From positions 62,001 through 126,000 of the forward strand of contig NZ_JARHTQ010000023.1 in assembly GCF_029223525.1 (NCBI RefSeq): a DNA stretch of 64,000 bases, written 5' to 3'. The notes beneath the pieces are model-generated. The model was not told where the DNA came from. It saw only the letters and a list, made by a program, of their open reading frames with translations, and ran no database searches. Position numbers and translations under genes: made by a program. This DNA comes from Streptantibioticus ferralitis. GTDB taxonomy: Bacteria > Actinomycetota > Actinomycetes > Streptomycetales > Streptomycetaceae. Below, piece by piece: positions 9,629-18,378 of the stretch (position 1 is its first letter; each line of letters begins with the position of its first letter).

Positions 9629-11391
9629 GTGTCACCAACAAGAGCCGTGGCCCGTCCGACCTCATGCCGATCGTGGTCGTCGCGGGCCTGGGCACGCTGA
9701 TCGTGGCGGTGCTGGGAACGTGGGGCGCGATGCTCGGCGGCGCCGCCATCGCCAACCAGCCGAAGCCCGCGGGCAATCCGGTCGCGGCGGTCATCAACCT
9801 GGTTGCGGGCAAGCAGCGTTGGCCGGGCACGGCAGCGACCGTCATCGTGGTCGCCGAGCTGGCGGTCGTGGTGCTCCTGGTCGTCCTCGTATGGGCAGCG
9901 GTGCGGCGCACAGGCAACCCCCGTGTCCGGGTCGACGCCGCCGCCCGCCACCTGGCCAACCGCAACGAGCAGGCCATGCTCTCGCGCGAGGGTGTGGCTG
10001 CCACCGCCGCCCGGCTCGGGGCCCCGCAGACGCACCCCGGAGTGCGCGTCGGCCGGGCCCGGGGCACCGGGCAGCCGCTGTACGGCTCGTGGGAGGACGA
10101 GCAGATCGACATCTGGGGACCGCGGACCGGCAAGACGACGTCGCGTGCCATCCCCGCCATCCTGGACGCGCCCGGATCGGTCCTCGTGACCTCGAACAAG
10201 CGGGACATCGTGGACGCCACCCGCCTGATCCGGGAGGGATTCGGCGAGGTGTGGGTCTTCGACCCGCAGAAGGTGGTCGGCGAGGAGCCCACCTGGTGGT
10301 GGAACCCGCTGTCGTACGTCACGGACATCGAGAAGGCCACCCGGCTCGCGTCCATCTTCGTGGCCTACGGCAAGGACGCGGACGCCAAGACGGACGCCTA
10401 CTTCGACCCCGAAGGCGAGTCGCTGCTGTCGTTCCTGCTGCTCGCGGCCGCTGAGGCGAACGAACCCATCACCACGGTCTTCAGCTGGGCCGCGGACCCC
10501 ACCGAGACCAAACCGGTGGAGATCCTGCGGGCGGCCGGACACCATCTGCCCGCGGACGGCGTGCAGGGAGTGATCAACTCGCCGGACAAGCAGCGGGCGG
10601 GCATCTACGGCACCTGCAAGAAGTCCGTGAACTTCCTCGTCAACCCGTCGGTGACGCGATGGGTGACCCCGGATCCCCGCAACTCCCACCGCCTGCGGTT
10701 CGACCCGCACGCCTTCGCGGCGGGCAGGGGCACCCTGTACTCGCTCTCCCGTGAGGGCCAGGGCACGGCCGGGCCGCTGGTGACCGCACTGACCGTCGCC
10801 ACCATCGAGGCGGCCGAGGAACTGGCCACCCGCAGCCCCGGCGGCCGTCTGACCCTGCCGCTGCTGGGTGTCCTGGACGAGGCGGCCAACGTGTGCCGCT
10901 GGAAGGACCTGCCGGACCTGTACAGCCACTACGGTTCCCGCGGCATCGTGCTGATGACGATCCTGCAGTCCTGGGCGCAGGGCGTGGTGGTCTGGGGCGA
11001 GAACGGCATGAAGAAGCTGTGGAGCGCGGCGAACATCCGGGTCTACGGCGGCGGTGTCTCCGAGACCCAGTTCCTCAGCGACCTCAGCCAACTGCTGGGC
11101 GACTTCGAGCCGGAGACCACCAGCGTCAGCACATCGCGTGGCGAGGGCCGTTCCCACTCCACGCAGGTCTCCACCCGGGTGGAGAAGATCCTGGAGGTAT
11201 CCGACCTCGCGGCGCTGCCGCGCGGCCGGGCGGTGCTGTTCGCCTCCGGCACCCGGCCGGTCCTCATCGAGACCGAGCCATGGCAACATGGACCGCACGC
11301 GGCACAGGTACGCGCCTCGCTGGCGAGGTACGCACCACCGGAGCAGGCCGACGCGCACAGGCTGACCGGCGGCCCGGGGGGCGGGGCGTGA
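9625..11391 (+). CDS. TraG/VirD4-like coupling ATPase
   Basis: Product of 588 residues. Two N-terminal membrane segments (about residues 14-40 and 70-95) are followed by a TraG/VirD4 ATPase domain: Walker [13 protein letters not shown] near residue 164, the [15 protein letters not shown] segment, WNPLSYV, and Walker B-like [12 protein letters not shown] near 415 with [17 protein letters not shown] behind it. Coupling proteins bring DNA or protein substrates to a type IV channel. The start at 9625 overlaps the previous stop; the frame remains open upstream but only as an out-of-frame reading of the ATPase gene. Its presence means the cluster can select a substrate, although no relaxase gene is nearby. 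Confidence 0.93.
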   Translation: MSVTNKSRGPSDLMPIVVVAGLGTLIVAVLGTWGAMLGGAAIANQPKPAGNPVAAVINLVAGKQRWPGTAATVIVVAELAVVVLLVVLVWAAVRRTGNPRVRVDAAARHLANRNEQAMLSREGVAATAARLGAPQTHPGVRVGRARGTGQPLYGSWEDEQIDIWGPRTGKTTSRAIPAILDAPGSVLVTSNKRDIVDATRLIREGFGEVWVFDPQKVVGEEPTWWWNPLSYVTDIEKATRLASIFVAYGKDADAKTDAYFDPEGESLLSFLLLAAAEANEPITTVFSWAADPTETKPVEILRAAGHHLPADGVQGVINSPDKQRAGIYGTCKKSVNFLVNPSVTRWVTPDPRNSHRLRFDPHAFAAGRGTLYSLSREGQGTAGPLVTALTVATIEAAEELATRSPGGRLTLPLLGVLDEAANVCRWKDLPDLYSHYGSRGIVLMTILQSWAQGVVVWGENGMKKLWSAANIRVYGGGVSETQFLSDLSQLLGDFEPETTSVSTSRGEGRSHSTQVSTRVEKILEVSDLAALPRGRAVLFASGTRPVLIETEPWQHGPHAAQVRASLARYAPPEQADAHRLTGGPGGGA

Positions 11392-11765
11392 TGGAACCGA
11401 CGGAGACCGTCGAGACCGTCTATTCGGACCTGGCGACCTGGGTTGAGGAACACCTGTCGAAGCTCATCCAGCGCCGCCTCGGCGGCAGCCTGACCTGGTG
11501 CACCGAGTGGTACCGGCACGCGGAGGCGGTCAGCCGCCTGAACGCCATGTGGCAGGAGTGGGAGGCGGCCGTCGTGGAGGCCACCATGTCGGGCTGGTGG
11601 CTCTACCACTGCGACCCGCACCTGCACGTCCTGATGTCCAAGGACGCGGGACCCTTCATGGCCTGCAAACCGGGCGACCACCGGACACTGGAGCCACTGC
11701 CGGTGGCTGACTCCGACGCACGACTCTGGCTGGGGTCGGCGTTCAGCAACCCGACCGGTGACTGA
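11391..11765 (+). CDS. DUF4913-type protein, last gene of the secretion-like operon
   Basis: Product of 124 residues starting inside the TraG stop (TGATG). The sequence YSDLATWVEEHLSKLIQRRLGG, TWCTEWYRHAEAVSRLNAMWQEWE and WWLYHCDPHLHVLM matches my memory of DUF4913, a small family found beside traG-like genes in actinobacterial mobile elements. Function unknown; the high Trp/His content and helical N-terminus suggest a compact protein-binding domain. Translational coupling to the coupling protein implies joint action. Confidence 0.85.
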   Translation: MEPTETVETVYSDLATWVEEHLSKLIQRRLGGSLTWCTEWYRHAEAVSRLNAMWQEWEAAVVEATMSGWWLYHCDPHLHVLMSKDAGPFMACKPGDHRTLEPLPVADSDARLWLGSAFSNPTGD

Positions 11766-11766
11766 C

Positions 11767-11799
11767 CGGTCGGCGCCGCGGTGAGCGCGGCGCCGACCG
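11767..11799. terminator. Bidirectional terminator between convergent operons
   Basis: A 14-bp perfect inverted repeat with a five-base loop (GTGAG) sits between the stop of the DUF4913 gene and the stop of the minus-strand HAD-like gene. It can end transcription from both sides. Confidence 0.85.
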
Positions 11800-11810
11800 A
11801 CCCGCCGTCC

Positions 11811-13139
11811 TCAGTACTCGACGCCGCCCTCGCGCCCCAACCGCCGCGGCCGGGTGGGGGCAGGACCGTCCTTCTGGGGCGTCGCCCCCCGTCGGCCCGC
11901 GGCCCCCCTCATCTCGGCCTGGGTGGTCTTCAGCGTGTTGACCACATCCTCGGCGAACGCCTGGCGGTCCTCGACGGTCGGCAGGCTGGCCAGGCGTCCC
12001 CATAGCTGCTCCGCCGCCTTGGGGGGAATCCGCGCGTTGACCATGGCCTTGTCCAGTGCCTTGTTGATGCGTGAATCCGCACGCAGCCGTACGAACCCGT
12101 CGAGCAGTCTTCCCAATCGCGGGTCGACTCCGGGGCGCTGGTCGACCCATGCCCGTATCTGCCCCGCGAGCCGGTCCCGTGCCTCGGCCAGGCCCGGTGG
12201 CGTACCGCCCCGCTGAGCCACCGCGGCGGCCGTGTGGTGCGTTGCGAGCAGGCCCGCGGTCTTCACCGCCTCCCGCACGACCGGATCCCGGTACTGCTCG
12301 GGAACCCTGGCCGGGTTGAGACCGGCCAGCGGCTGGCTTTCGTTCCGCAACGGCTGCTGCTGGGGACCGCTTGAGGTGATGGCGGTCGGTGAGTCGTAAG
12401 GCCCGTTCAGGGTGTTCTCGATCACCGAGATTCCGTCGTTGGCCCCGAAGGTCAGCTCCACCTCGTCCGGTATCTGGGAGAGCGGGATTCCCTGCCAGCG
12501 GTCGTCGACTTCCCGGTGGAAGGCGTAACCGCGCTTCGTCCCGGGATGCGGATCATCCGGAGAAGCCCCGAAGAAGGCGTAGCGGCCGTTGAACTCGGTC
12601 TGCGGGTACGCCGCCGCGAGCATTTCCTGCACGGTGCCCTTGAAGCTCGTGTCCACGAGGGTGACGGAGCTGTCCGGCAACCCCACCGGGACCCCGGAGG
12701 CACGCAGGTAGTCCGTGAGGTCAAGGTGGGAGTGGTCGATCTCGTCCGCGTTCACCTTGTCGCGCACTCGGAACGATTCCACTTGCGGGAAGCTCATCCC
12801 CGCGTTGCGCTCCAGATCCTGGAGCGCCGCGTCCACCACCGCACGGGAGAGCACGACCTCATGGCAGTGCCGCTCGGCGAATTCCGGGTCCAGGCCCCGT
12901 ACGGCCGCGGCCAGGCTGTGCCCGTCGCGGCCGAGGAACACTATGCGGCGCCCGGGGTCGTTCGCCACGTCCTGGCGTAGGTCCTTCAGCATGTCCGCGG
13001 CCACGGCGGTGATGAACGGTGACAGGTGCTCGCTGTAGGCGCCGTACGCGTCTTCCACCGCCCGGTGCTGCTCCGGCGTGAGGCCGTAGGCGCGGGAGAT
13101 GTCCGTGACCGTCGAGTAACGGCCCTCAACCACGTCCAC
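11811..13139 (-). CDS. HAD-like (COG5610-type) protein with helical C-terminal extension
   Basis: Product of 442 residues from a GTG start three bases after the nucleoside hydrolase stop. Residues about 65-78 read RRIVFLGRDGHSLA, and about 160-175 read VTLVDTSFKGTVQEML. This pair of motifs resembles predicted HAD-like hydrolases of the COG5610 type (F-x-RDG then D-x-G-x-x-G), found in polysaccharide and mobile-element settings. The usual DxDxT nucleophile motif is absent, so catalysis is uncertain. From about residue 290 on the protein is Gln/Pro-rich and then helical, ending in a basic tail. It is the last gene of the minus-strand enzyme operon that faces the secretion-like genes. Confidence 0.7.
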   Translation of the reverse strand: MDVVEGRYSTVTDISRAYGLTPEQHRAVEDAYGAYSEHLSPFITAVAADMLKDLRQDVANDPGRRIVFLGRDGHSLAAAVRGLDPEFAERHCHEVVLSRAVVDAALQDLERNAGMSFPQVESFRVRDKVNADEIDHSHLDLTDYLRASGVPVGLPDSSVTLVDTSFKGTVQEMLAAAYPQTEFNGRYAFFGASPDDPHPGTKRGYAFHREVDDRWQGIPLSQIPDEVELTFGANDGISVIENTLNGPYDSPTAITSSGPQQQPLRNESQPLAGLNPARVPEQYRDPVVREAVKTAGLLATHHTAAAVAQRGGTPPGLAEARDRLAGQIRAWVDQRPGVDPRLGRLLDGFVRLRADSRINKALDKAMVNARIPPKAAEQLWGRLASLPTVEDRQAFAEDVVNTLKTTQAEMRGAAGRRGATPQKDGPAPTRPRRLGREGGVEY

Positions 13140-13142
13140 CGG

Positions 13143-14198
13143 CTACGCCTCTTGCGCGTGCTCTGTTGACACGGTGGGGTCCAGCGCCTGTGTGAACCAC
13201 CGCATGAACGCTTCATAGTTGGCTTCACGGCTGAGCATCACCGGTACTCCGCCGTTGGTGGGGGAAGTCATCCGCCCGATCTCGTCCAGGACGACCGGCG
13301 TCAGGATCGAGTCCACGAAGGGAAGGCGCAGCGCGGCCGAGAGGGTCAGCGCGTCATGCTGCAGTGTGTCGGGGTAGAAACGCTCGAACCAGCGGTCCAG
13401 ATGAGCCCGCAGGATGGCGGCCCACTGAGGTGCGCCGGGGGCGGCCAGCGCCCGGTACACCGCGCTGTCGGGGCCGACGGCGATCGCGGGGGTGAACGTG
13501 ATGTCGGACGTGACGAACCCAGGCTTGGGCAGCACCCCTTTGGCCACCGCGTCCAGTACCTGGTGTGCTGCGGGAACGTTCAGGCGGATGTTGTGCTCGG
13601 CCCGGTCAGGGTGCCGGTAGTTGAGAGCTCCGCCCATTTGCGTCACCCGCAGGCGTGAGGCCAGCTCGGGTGCTTCCTGGAGCACCGTCGCGAGGTTGCC
13701 GAGCGGCCCCATCCCCACCCAGCGCACTGGTCCCGCAGTGCTGGCGCAGACGTGGCGGACCGCGGCCACCACGTCCACGGACTGGGCTGGCACCGTCTCG
13801 GGCACCAAGCCGTCAACGCACCAGTACTCCGTGTCGCCGACCGACTTGCCCGACACGACCGGGACCTCCGGCCGGCCGATGGCGTCAAGGAGCCAGCGTG
13901 CGAAGCGGGCCCGCTGGCCCGGACCGGCGGCAGGGCCGGTCTCGTCGGCGGTGATCACCAGGGAGAGCAGTGGTACCTTGCGGGCGGCCACTGCGACGGC
14001 CAGTGCGTCGTCGGCGTCCCCGCCGATGTCCGTGTCGATGATCAGCGGTGCGTTGCGCAGGTCCTCGGGCCAGGGAGCTTTGCGCAGTTGCTCACTCGCG
14101 GCCTGGAACTCCGGGAACATCTCCCCGAGTTCCACTCTCCTGCGCCACTCTTCGCGCAGTTCGCTCACTGTACGGTCGTCGTCGTTGCTCTCGCCCAT
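13143..14198 (-). CDS. Nucleoside hydrolase (IUNH-type)
   Basis: Product of 351 residues. The start at 14198 is fixed by AAGGAAG six bases upstream; the longer frame reads through the previous gene in the wrong frame. Residues 55-65 (DTDIGGDADDA) are the calcium-binding aspartate motif of inosine-uridine-preferring nucleoside hydrolases. VRWVGMGPLGNLATVL and RVTQMGGALNYR match the substrate-side loops, and LQHDALTLSAAL carries the late histidine/aspartate pair. The family cleaves the N-glycosidic bond of ribonucleosides. An N-terminal helical segment of about 50 residues is extra. Its place among secretion-like and AbiEii-type genes is unusual for a salvage enzyme and suggests a nucleotide-depleting or effector role; that is inference. 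Confidence 0.88.
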   Translation of the reverse strand: MGESNDDDRTVSELREEWRRRVELGEMFPEFQAASEQLRKAPWPEDLRNAPLIIDTDIGGDADDALAVAVAARKVPLLSLVITADETGPAAGPGQRARFARWLLDAIGRPEVPVVSGKSVGDTEYWCVDGLVPETVPAQSVDVVAAVRHVCASTAGPVRWVGMGPLGNLATVLQEAPELASRLRVTQMGGALNYRHPDRAEHNIRLNVPAAHQVLDAVAKGVLPKPGFVTSDITFTPAIAVGPDSAVYRALAAPGAPQWAAILRAHLDRWFERFYPDTLQHDALTLSAALRLPFVDSILTPVVLDEIGRMTSPTNGGVPVMLSREANYEAFMRWFTQALDPTVSTEHAQEA

Positions 14199-14232
14199 GT
14201 TCTTCCTTTCATTCGGCAGGCTTTGCGATGGC

Positions 14233-15063
14233 TCAGCGTCCAACTCCCACACTGGTGCCGTGCATCCGTGACCGCAGGGCGTCACGGGCGGACGACTGCG
14301 ACCGAGTCGCCGGCCGACGGGCGGCGAGCCGTGCCGATGGCGTGCCGGAGAACCCTTCGGAGGCGACCGCGACGGCTTCCGCGGCCTCCACGTCCTCCAT
14401 GGTGGCCAAGGCCGCTGCGGCGTCGCGGTCCTGGTTCGCGGCGGTCCGCATGTCGTCCGCGTGGTCCGCTTCGGCGTGGACGTCTTCGGCGGGGGCGTGG
14501 GTCTCGGCCAAACCCATCGCCGTCTCATCCGACCCGAGGGCTGCGGCGTCCTCGCCGTGGGCCTTGTCCCGCAGCCGGTCCTCGTCGCGGTCTCCGGGGA
14601 GATTCCGGTCGCGGGCGTCCCGCGTGGCGTCGACGTCCTGGCCGTTGCCCGGCGCCTTGGTGGGGGTGCGGTCGCCGCGCCCGTCGCGGTTGTGGGGTAC
14701 TTCGACGCCGTGCCGCTCCTTGAGCTGCCGACTCATATGCTCCAACGTCGACTGGGCGTACGGATCGCCAGCCCTGGCCCACCCCTGTGTGACCTCCCAG
14801 GTCCGGGCGATCTCCTCTGGACGGGCCTGCTGCCACCATGCCTCGTCCCACGGTTGACGCATCGTGGGCAGCGCCCCGTCACGTTCGGCACTCAGCCGGG
14901 ACATGAACTCGTTCCGCTCGGCGTCGGACCTTGCCTGTGCCTCACGCAGGTGTTCCATGCGGCGCATCGCGGTCATCTCCGCGACCTCCGTGGCCACCTT
15001 GATGGCGCTGTGCAGGGCCGCGCTCATCGCCTCGTGGACTTCGTTCGTCGAGTCCTCACTCAC
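14233..15063 (-). CDS. Unrecognised charged helical protein of the mobile-type operon
   Basis: Product of 276 residues from the GTG at 15063, seven bases after GGAGGGGG; the longer ATG frame from 15135 includes this binding site as codons and is rejected. The N-terminal half is helical and charged (ALHSAIKVATEVAEMTAMRRMEHLREAQARSDAERNEF), with a short conserved-looking PWDEAWWQQARPEEIARTWE segment. The C-terminal half is Asp/Arg/Ala-rich and probably disordered. No enzyme motif, membrane segment or DNA-binding motif is evident. It lies 34 bases before the nucleoside hydrolase gene in the same operon. Confidence 0.72.
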   Translation of the reverse strand: MSEDSTNEVHEAMSAALHSAIKVATEVAEMTAMRRMEHLREAQARSDAERNEFMSRLSAERDGALPTMRQPWDEAWWQQARPEEIARTWEVTQGWARAGDPYAQSTLEHMSRQLKERHGVEVPHNRDGRGDRTPTKAPGNGQDVDATRDARDRNLPGDRDEDRLRDKAHGEDAAALGSDETAMGLAETHAPAEDVHAEADHADDMRTAANQDRDAAAALATMEDVEAAEAVAVASEGFSGTPSARLAARRPATRSQSSARDALRSRMHGTSVGVGR

Positions 15064-15206
15064 CGCGGGTCCCCCTCCTCGTCTTCGGCTGATCCTAGCG
15101 GCCGGAATCTTGCGTTCCAGGGGTGCGCAGGGCACGGCCGCACTGGAATGTGAGCGACTCGACCAGGGGCGTTTCCCGCCAACTGGTCGTCAATCAGGGC
15201 GATTTC

Positions 15207-16823
15207 TCAACGCTGAATGCCCTGTGCCTGCGGAACGCCGCGCGGCCCAAGCGCCCTGGCGGCGTCCGGCCCGGCCGCCTGGGGCCGGGCCCGGCGTGCG
15301 GCCTGAAGGCTCTCGCGTACCCCGTCCTCGGCCGCTCGCTGTCCGGGGGAGAGCTGTTGGCGGCGTTGCATCTCGGCGTGGGCCAACTGCCCCTGCTGCC
15401 AAGACTGCGGCAGTCCGGCCTGCCCGGCCGCCTGGTACGCGCGGGCGAGGCGTGCGTGGCGTTGGGCGAGGGCGTCGTCGGGCAGAAGCTGCAGCGGCAG
15501 GGTGCCGTTCGCCCCGACCGGGGGCGCGGTGGCCAGCGTCCGCAGCAGGGGCTGGGCGGCCTCGTGAGCGATGCGGGGTGCGCTGTGCGGATCCGGGTAG
15601 GCCCTGGCGGCCACGAGGTCCGCCTGCTCGGTGAGGCGCCGCATCGCATCCCGAGCGGACTCGTCGCCGCGGCCGGTCACGGCGTGGTTGATCACGGCAT
15701 CCCGGTATTGGGACAGCCACTGCGCGTCGGCTGACACGCTGTTCGAGCGGTCCGGGGCGACGGACGCGTCGGGCGATGCCGTCTGCGGGCCGGGCGTGAC
15801 CGCCGCCTGGACGACGTGCGCTGCCTGTCCATGACGTGGCTGGGCGCTCGCCGACTGCGCGCGGCGGCTGATCTCCGTGTCGATCCCTTGTATCTGGGCC
15901 AGGTTGGCGTCCACGAACTGTCGGGCCTGGGCCAGTGCCTGCTCGTCGGGCGCATGCCGGACCATGGCCTCGGCCTGTCGCAGGGTCTGCGTGGTCTGTT
16001 CGCGCCAGGTGGTCAGCTGCTGGTCGGACAGCGCGGCCATCTGCCGGGCCGCGTCGTCGGAGAGGGACTGGTCGTGTGGGCGTGGCTGCTGGCTCGCGCT
16101 GATGGACTGGTCGGGCTGCTGCTGCGCGCGGGCTGACACGGGGGTGAGCCGGTCCGCCAGGGCGTTCACGGACTCGCGTACCCGAGAGGACTGCTCGGCC
16201 GCCAGCCCGTAGGCGGCGAAGGCTTCGTCAGGCAACTGCTGGATCTGCCCGAGTCGGCCGCGCAGTTCCTCGGCGAACTGCTCGGGCGCCATGCGCCGGA
16301 CCTTCGTGCCGTAGCCGTTCACATACTGCGCGAGGTAACCGTCGCTGCGGTCCCCCATCCGGGCCTGCAGGGCGGCGAGGTCGATGAAGTCCTTGGCCGC
16401 GACCCGGTTGTCGAGAGCCTGCAGCTTGCTGTACAGCAGCTCCGGCACCGCCCTGACAGGCATCCCGTCAAGCTGCGTGGCGGGCATGTAGCGCGGTGCG
16501 CGGACCATGTCGATGACAACCGAGCCCTGCTCCGGGTGGCTGACGCGCAACTTCGCGTTCTGCGGGCCGACGCCGTCGGGATGCTCGCTCCAGGCGACGA
16601 GCTGCTCGGTCTGGTAGCCGGCTGCCTCCAGAGCGGCTCTGACGCCCCCGCGCACCGCCTCGCCGTCCACCAACTTGTTGGTGAACAGGTCGATGTCGTC
16701 GGGTTCGCGGGAGTCCTCGACCTGGTGAAGCCGTAGCGCGAGGCTTCCGGCCACGGCGTAGCCGTGCTCGGCGCAGGCGGCCAGAGCAGTGCGGGCGATG
16801 GCCGCCTTGTGTGCTGTCTCCAC
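15207..16823 (-). CDS. AbiEii/MenT-type nucleotidyltransferase with long Gln/Ala-rich C-terminal region
   Basis: Product of 538 residues from GTG, three bases after the stop of the preceding gene. Residues 25-45 carry the nucleotidyltransferase signature: AGSLALRLH followed by PDDIDLF (Asp43, Asp45), with a third acidic residue in VVIDMV (Asp105). KLQALDNRVAAKDFIDLAAL (about 133-152) is the usual C-terminal helix motif of the AbiEii/AbiGii toxin family. The remaining 380 residues are Gln-, Ala- and Arg-rich and largely helical, far longer than stand-alone AbiEii toxins of about 300 residues. AbiEii-type enzymes transfer nucleotides and block growth. The gene just upstream could be a partner but is not a recognisable AbiEi antitoxin. 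Confidence 0.85.
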   Translation of the reverse strand: METAHKAAIARTALAACAEHGYAVAGSLALRLHQVEDSREPDDIDLFTNKLVDGEAVRGGVRAALEAAGYQTEQLVAWSEHPDGVGPQNAKLRVSHPEQGSVVIDMVRAPRYMPATQLDGMPVRAVPELLYSKLQALDNRVAAKDFIDLAALQARMGDRSDGYLAQYVNGYGTKVRRMAPEQFAEELRGRLGQIQQLPDEAFAAYGLAAEQSSRVRESVNALADRLTPVSARAQQQPDQSISASQQPRPHDQSLSDDAARQMAALSDQQLTTWREQTTQTLRQAEAMVRHAPDEQALAQARQFVDANLAQIQGIDTEISRRAQSASAQPRHGQAAHVVQAAVTPGPQTASPDASVAPDRSNSVSADAQWLSQYRDAVINHAVTGRGDESARDAMRRLTEQADLVAARAYPDPHSAPRIAHEAAQPLLRTLATAPPVGANGTLPLQLLPDDALAQRHARLARAYQAAGQAGLPQSWQQGQLAHAEMQRRQQLSPGQRAAEDGVRESLQAARRARPQAAGPDAARALGPRGVPQAQGIQR

Positions 16824-16826
16824 GGT

Positions 16827-17282
16827 CTACCCGTCGGCAGGCGCGGTGCGCAGTTCGGGGAAGCGTTGCTCCCAGACCTTCAGGATCTGCGGCGGGCCGA
16901 GACGGGACGGCCACAGGCGGCGCAGCCAGGCGCGGTTGAGCAACCGTTCCTGCTCAACGCTGGTTCCCTCCAGCAGCAGCTTTCGGTACAACACGGTGCG
17001 CTGCCACGAGGTGGGTTCGTCGATGCGCACCGGCAACTCCGCGTCCGCGAGATGGGCGGGGACGTCGAGCGGGCCGTCGTCGGGGCCATGCAGCGTTGCC
17101 AGGTCCTCGACGACGTCGAAGCCGTTGAACAGCAACCACTCGCCGGCGTCCGGTGCGGTACGGGCTGCCGCGATGTCGGCGGGGAGAACGCCTTGGCGGG
17201 CCGCGGTCTCGATGGCCCCGCGCTGGTGTTCGTGGTCGTCGGCGACGGCGTCGAAGTCCGGGAGGTCGTCGGTGTCTGGCAT
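16827..17282 (-). CDS. Unrecognised acidic protein, first gene of the nucleotidyltransferase operon
   Basis: Product of 151 residues. The start at 17282 is chosen because the sequence behind it (MPDTDDLPDFDAV) is acidic and structured, whereas the longer frame begins in basic, random-looking sequence; the upstream binding site (GGAAACGCGAG) is weak. Helices and a WQRTVLYRKLLLEGTSVEQE segment followed by LNRAWLRRLW are visible. No HTH or known antitoxin motif is seen. It is separated from the nucleotidyltransferase gene by only three bases, so the products are likely co-translated. An antitoxin role is possible but unproven. Confidence 0.72.
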   Translation of the reverse strand: MPDTDDLPDFDAVADDHEHQRGAIETAARQGVLPADIAAARTAPDAGEWLLFNGFDVVEDLATLHGPDDGPLDVPAHLADAELPVRIDEPTSWQRTVLYRKLLLEGTSVEQERLLNRAWLRRLWPSRLGPPQILKVWEQRFPELRTAPADG

Positions 17283-17640
17283 TGCTCGCGTTTCCGTCTG
17301 GGCCGCGTCGGTGTCGCGGCGAGGGCGCGTTGATCGCCTGTGGCGGCGAGTTCGCGTCTCTGGCGCTTGTGCCCTGGCATAAGCAGTGTGCCAGCAGCGC
17401 AGGTCGGTTCCACAGCTGGCTACCGATGGCGGGCGGTCACGTCCCGGGCCCGACCGTGCGTGGACCGCGCCGATTCGGGCCGGGCGACCGCCGAGTTCGA
17501 CGCGGTCGCCGCCCCTGGGCGGTACGACCGCGACGAACATCCGGGTCGCCCCATACCAGGGGACGATCCGCGGGTGCGGCCCGGCAGTGAAGCTGCTCGA
17601 AGATCGAATCGCCAACTCATCCGCAGCCTCGGGGGACTTG
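17283..17640. promoter_or_regulatory. Divergent intergenic region, 358 bases
   Basis: It separates the minus-strand operon from the plus-strand gene at 17641 and should hold both promoters. Several open frames cross it, but none has a family signature. The sequence immediately before 17641 has the ribosome binding site GGGGGA. I could not assign a promoter with both boxes at a good spacing. Confidence 0.4.
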
Positions 17641-18219
17641 ATGCCAAGCCATGTCGAACCACTGGACCTGACGGTCGTCGCCGCGCCCGGTGGCCTCGCC
17701 TTCCGGTCGGCGCACGGTACGCACGGCAGAGCCGCCCTCGAACTGCTCAGTGGCGGTGAGGTGTTGGCCGTCTATGTCGACACCGCGTTCAGCGGGATCC
17801 TGGTCGGCGCGCTGCGCGGTCGCCATCAGGGGGAGCCGTGGGCGTTGGCCTGGGGGCGGCGTTCGCCGGACGGGGAGCTGCCCGCGGTGGTCTTCGAAGG
17901 CGGCGGTCCGCTGCGCCGTCGCAGCCTGCCGGTGCCGGTGACGGCGGTGGGGGAGCGCTTCTGGGTGGCGTGCGCACAGGCCGACGCGGTGGCGCGTAGC
18001 GCCTCTCTTGAGGGTGGTGGTGGGCGACGGGTGGGTGGCGCAGTGGCGCGTAGCGCCTCTGTTGAGGGTGGTGGTGGGCGACGGGTGGGTGGCGCAGTGG
18101 CGCGTAGCGCCTCTGTTGAGGGTGGTGGTGGGCGACGGGTGGGGGAGTTCCGTACCGTGACGGCTGCTTCTCCGGGGCGGGTGGAGAGTTGGCGGTTGGC
18201 GCACCGCGGGGACCACTGA
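17641..18219 (+). CDS. Unrecognised protein with a tandem 18-residue repeat
   Basis: Product of 192 residues; the start at 17641 follows GGGGGA by four bases and begins the structured part (HVEPLDLTVVAAPGGLAF). The first 115 residues look like a beta-rich soluble domain with ELLSGGEVLAVYVD and LVGALRGRHQGEPWALAWG. Residues 117-170 hold three copies of an 18-residue unit (VARSASVEGGGGRRVGGA), encoded by a 54-bp tandem DNA repeat. The last copy is incomplete and the frame then ends within 25 residues. I do not recognise a family. A terminator-like hairpin follows eight bases after the stop. Confidence 0.7.
   Translation: MPSHVEPLDLTVVAAPGGLAFRSAHGTHGRAALELLSGGEVLAVYVDTAFSGILVGALRGRHQGEPWALAWGRRSPDGELPAVVFEGGGPLRRRSLPVPVTAVGERFWVACAQADAVARSASLEGGGGRRVGGAVARSASVEGGGGRRVGGAVARSASVEGGGGRRVGEFRTVTAASPGRVESWRLAHRGDH
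17989..18143 (+). repeat. 54-bp tandem repeat, 2.9 copies
   Basis: Copies start at 17989, 18043 and 18097. Copies 1 and 2 differ by one base (CTT against GTT); copy 3 is identical to copy 2 for 47 bases before diverging. As 54 is a multiple of three, the array stays in frame within the gene at 17641-18219. Confidence 0.95.
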
Positions 18220-18226
18220 TTCGCCC

Positions 18227-18248
18227 GGGGGGCTGGGGCCGGCCCCCC
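18227..18248 (+). terminator. GC hairpin after the repeat-bearing gene
   Basis: GGGGGGCTGG (18227-18236) pairs with CCGGCCCCCC (18239-18248) with one mismatch and a two-base loop. It lies eight bases after the stop codon at 18219. Confidence 0.6.
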
Positions 18249-18378
18249 AGAAGGACCCCCAACCCCGCGGGAGGCGATTCGGGGGAACTCCACGCGCCTC
18301 CGCAGCGTCAAGCAGTATGGGGAGCACGATCCCTAGTGGGGGAGAATGGTCCCTAACAGTGGGGGAGGTCGCGGGCGG

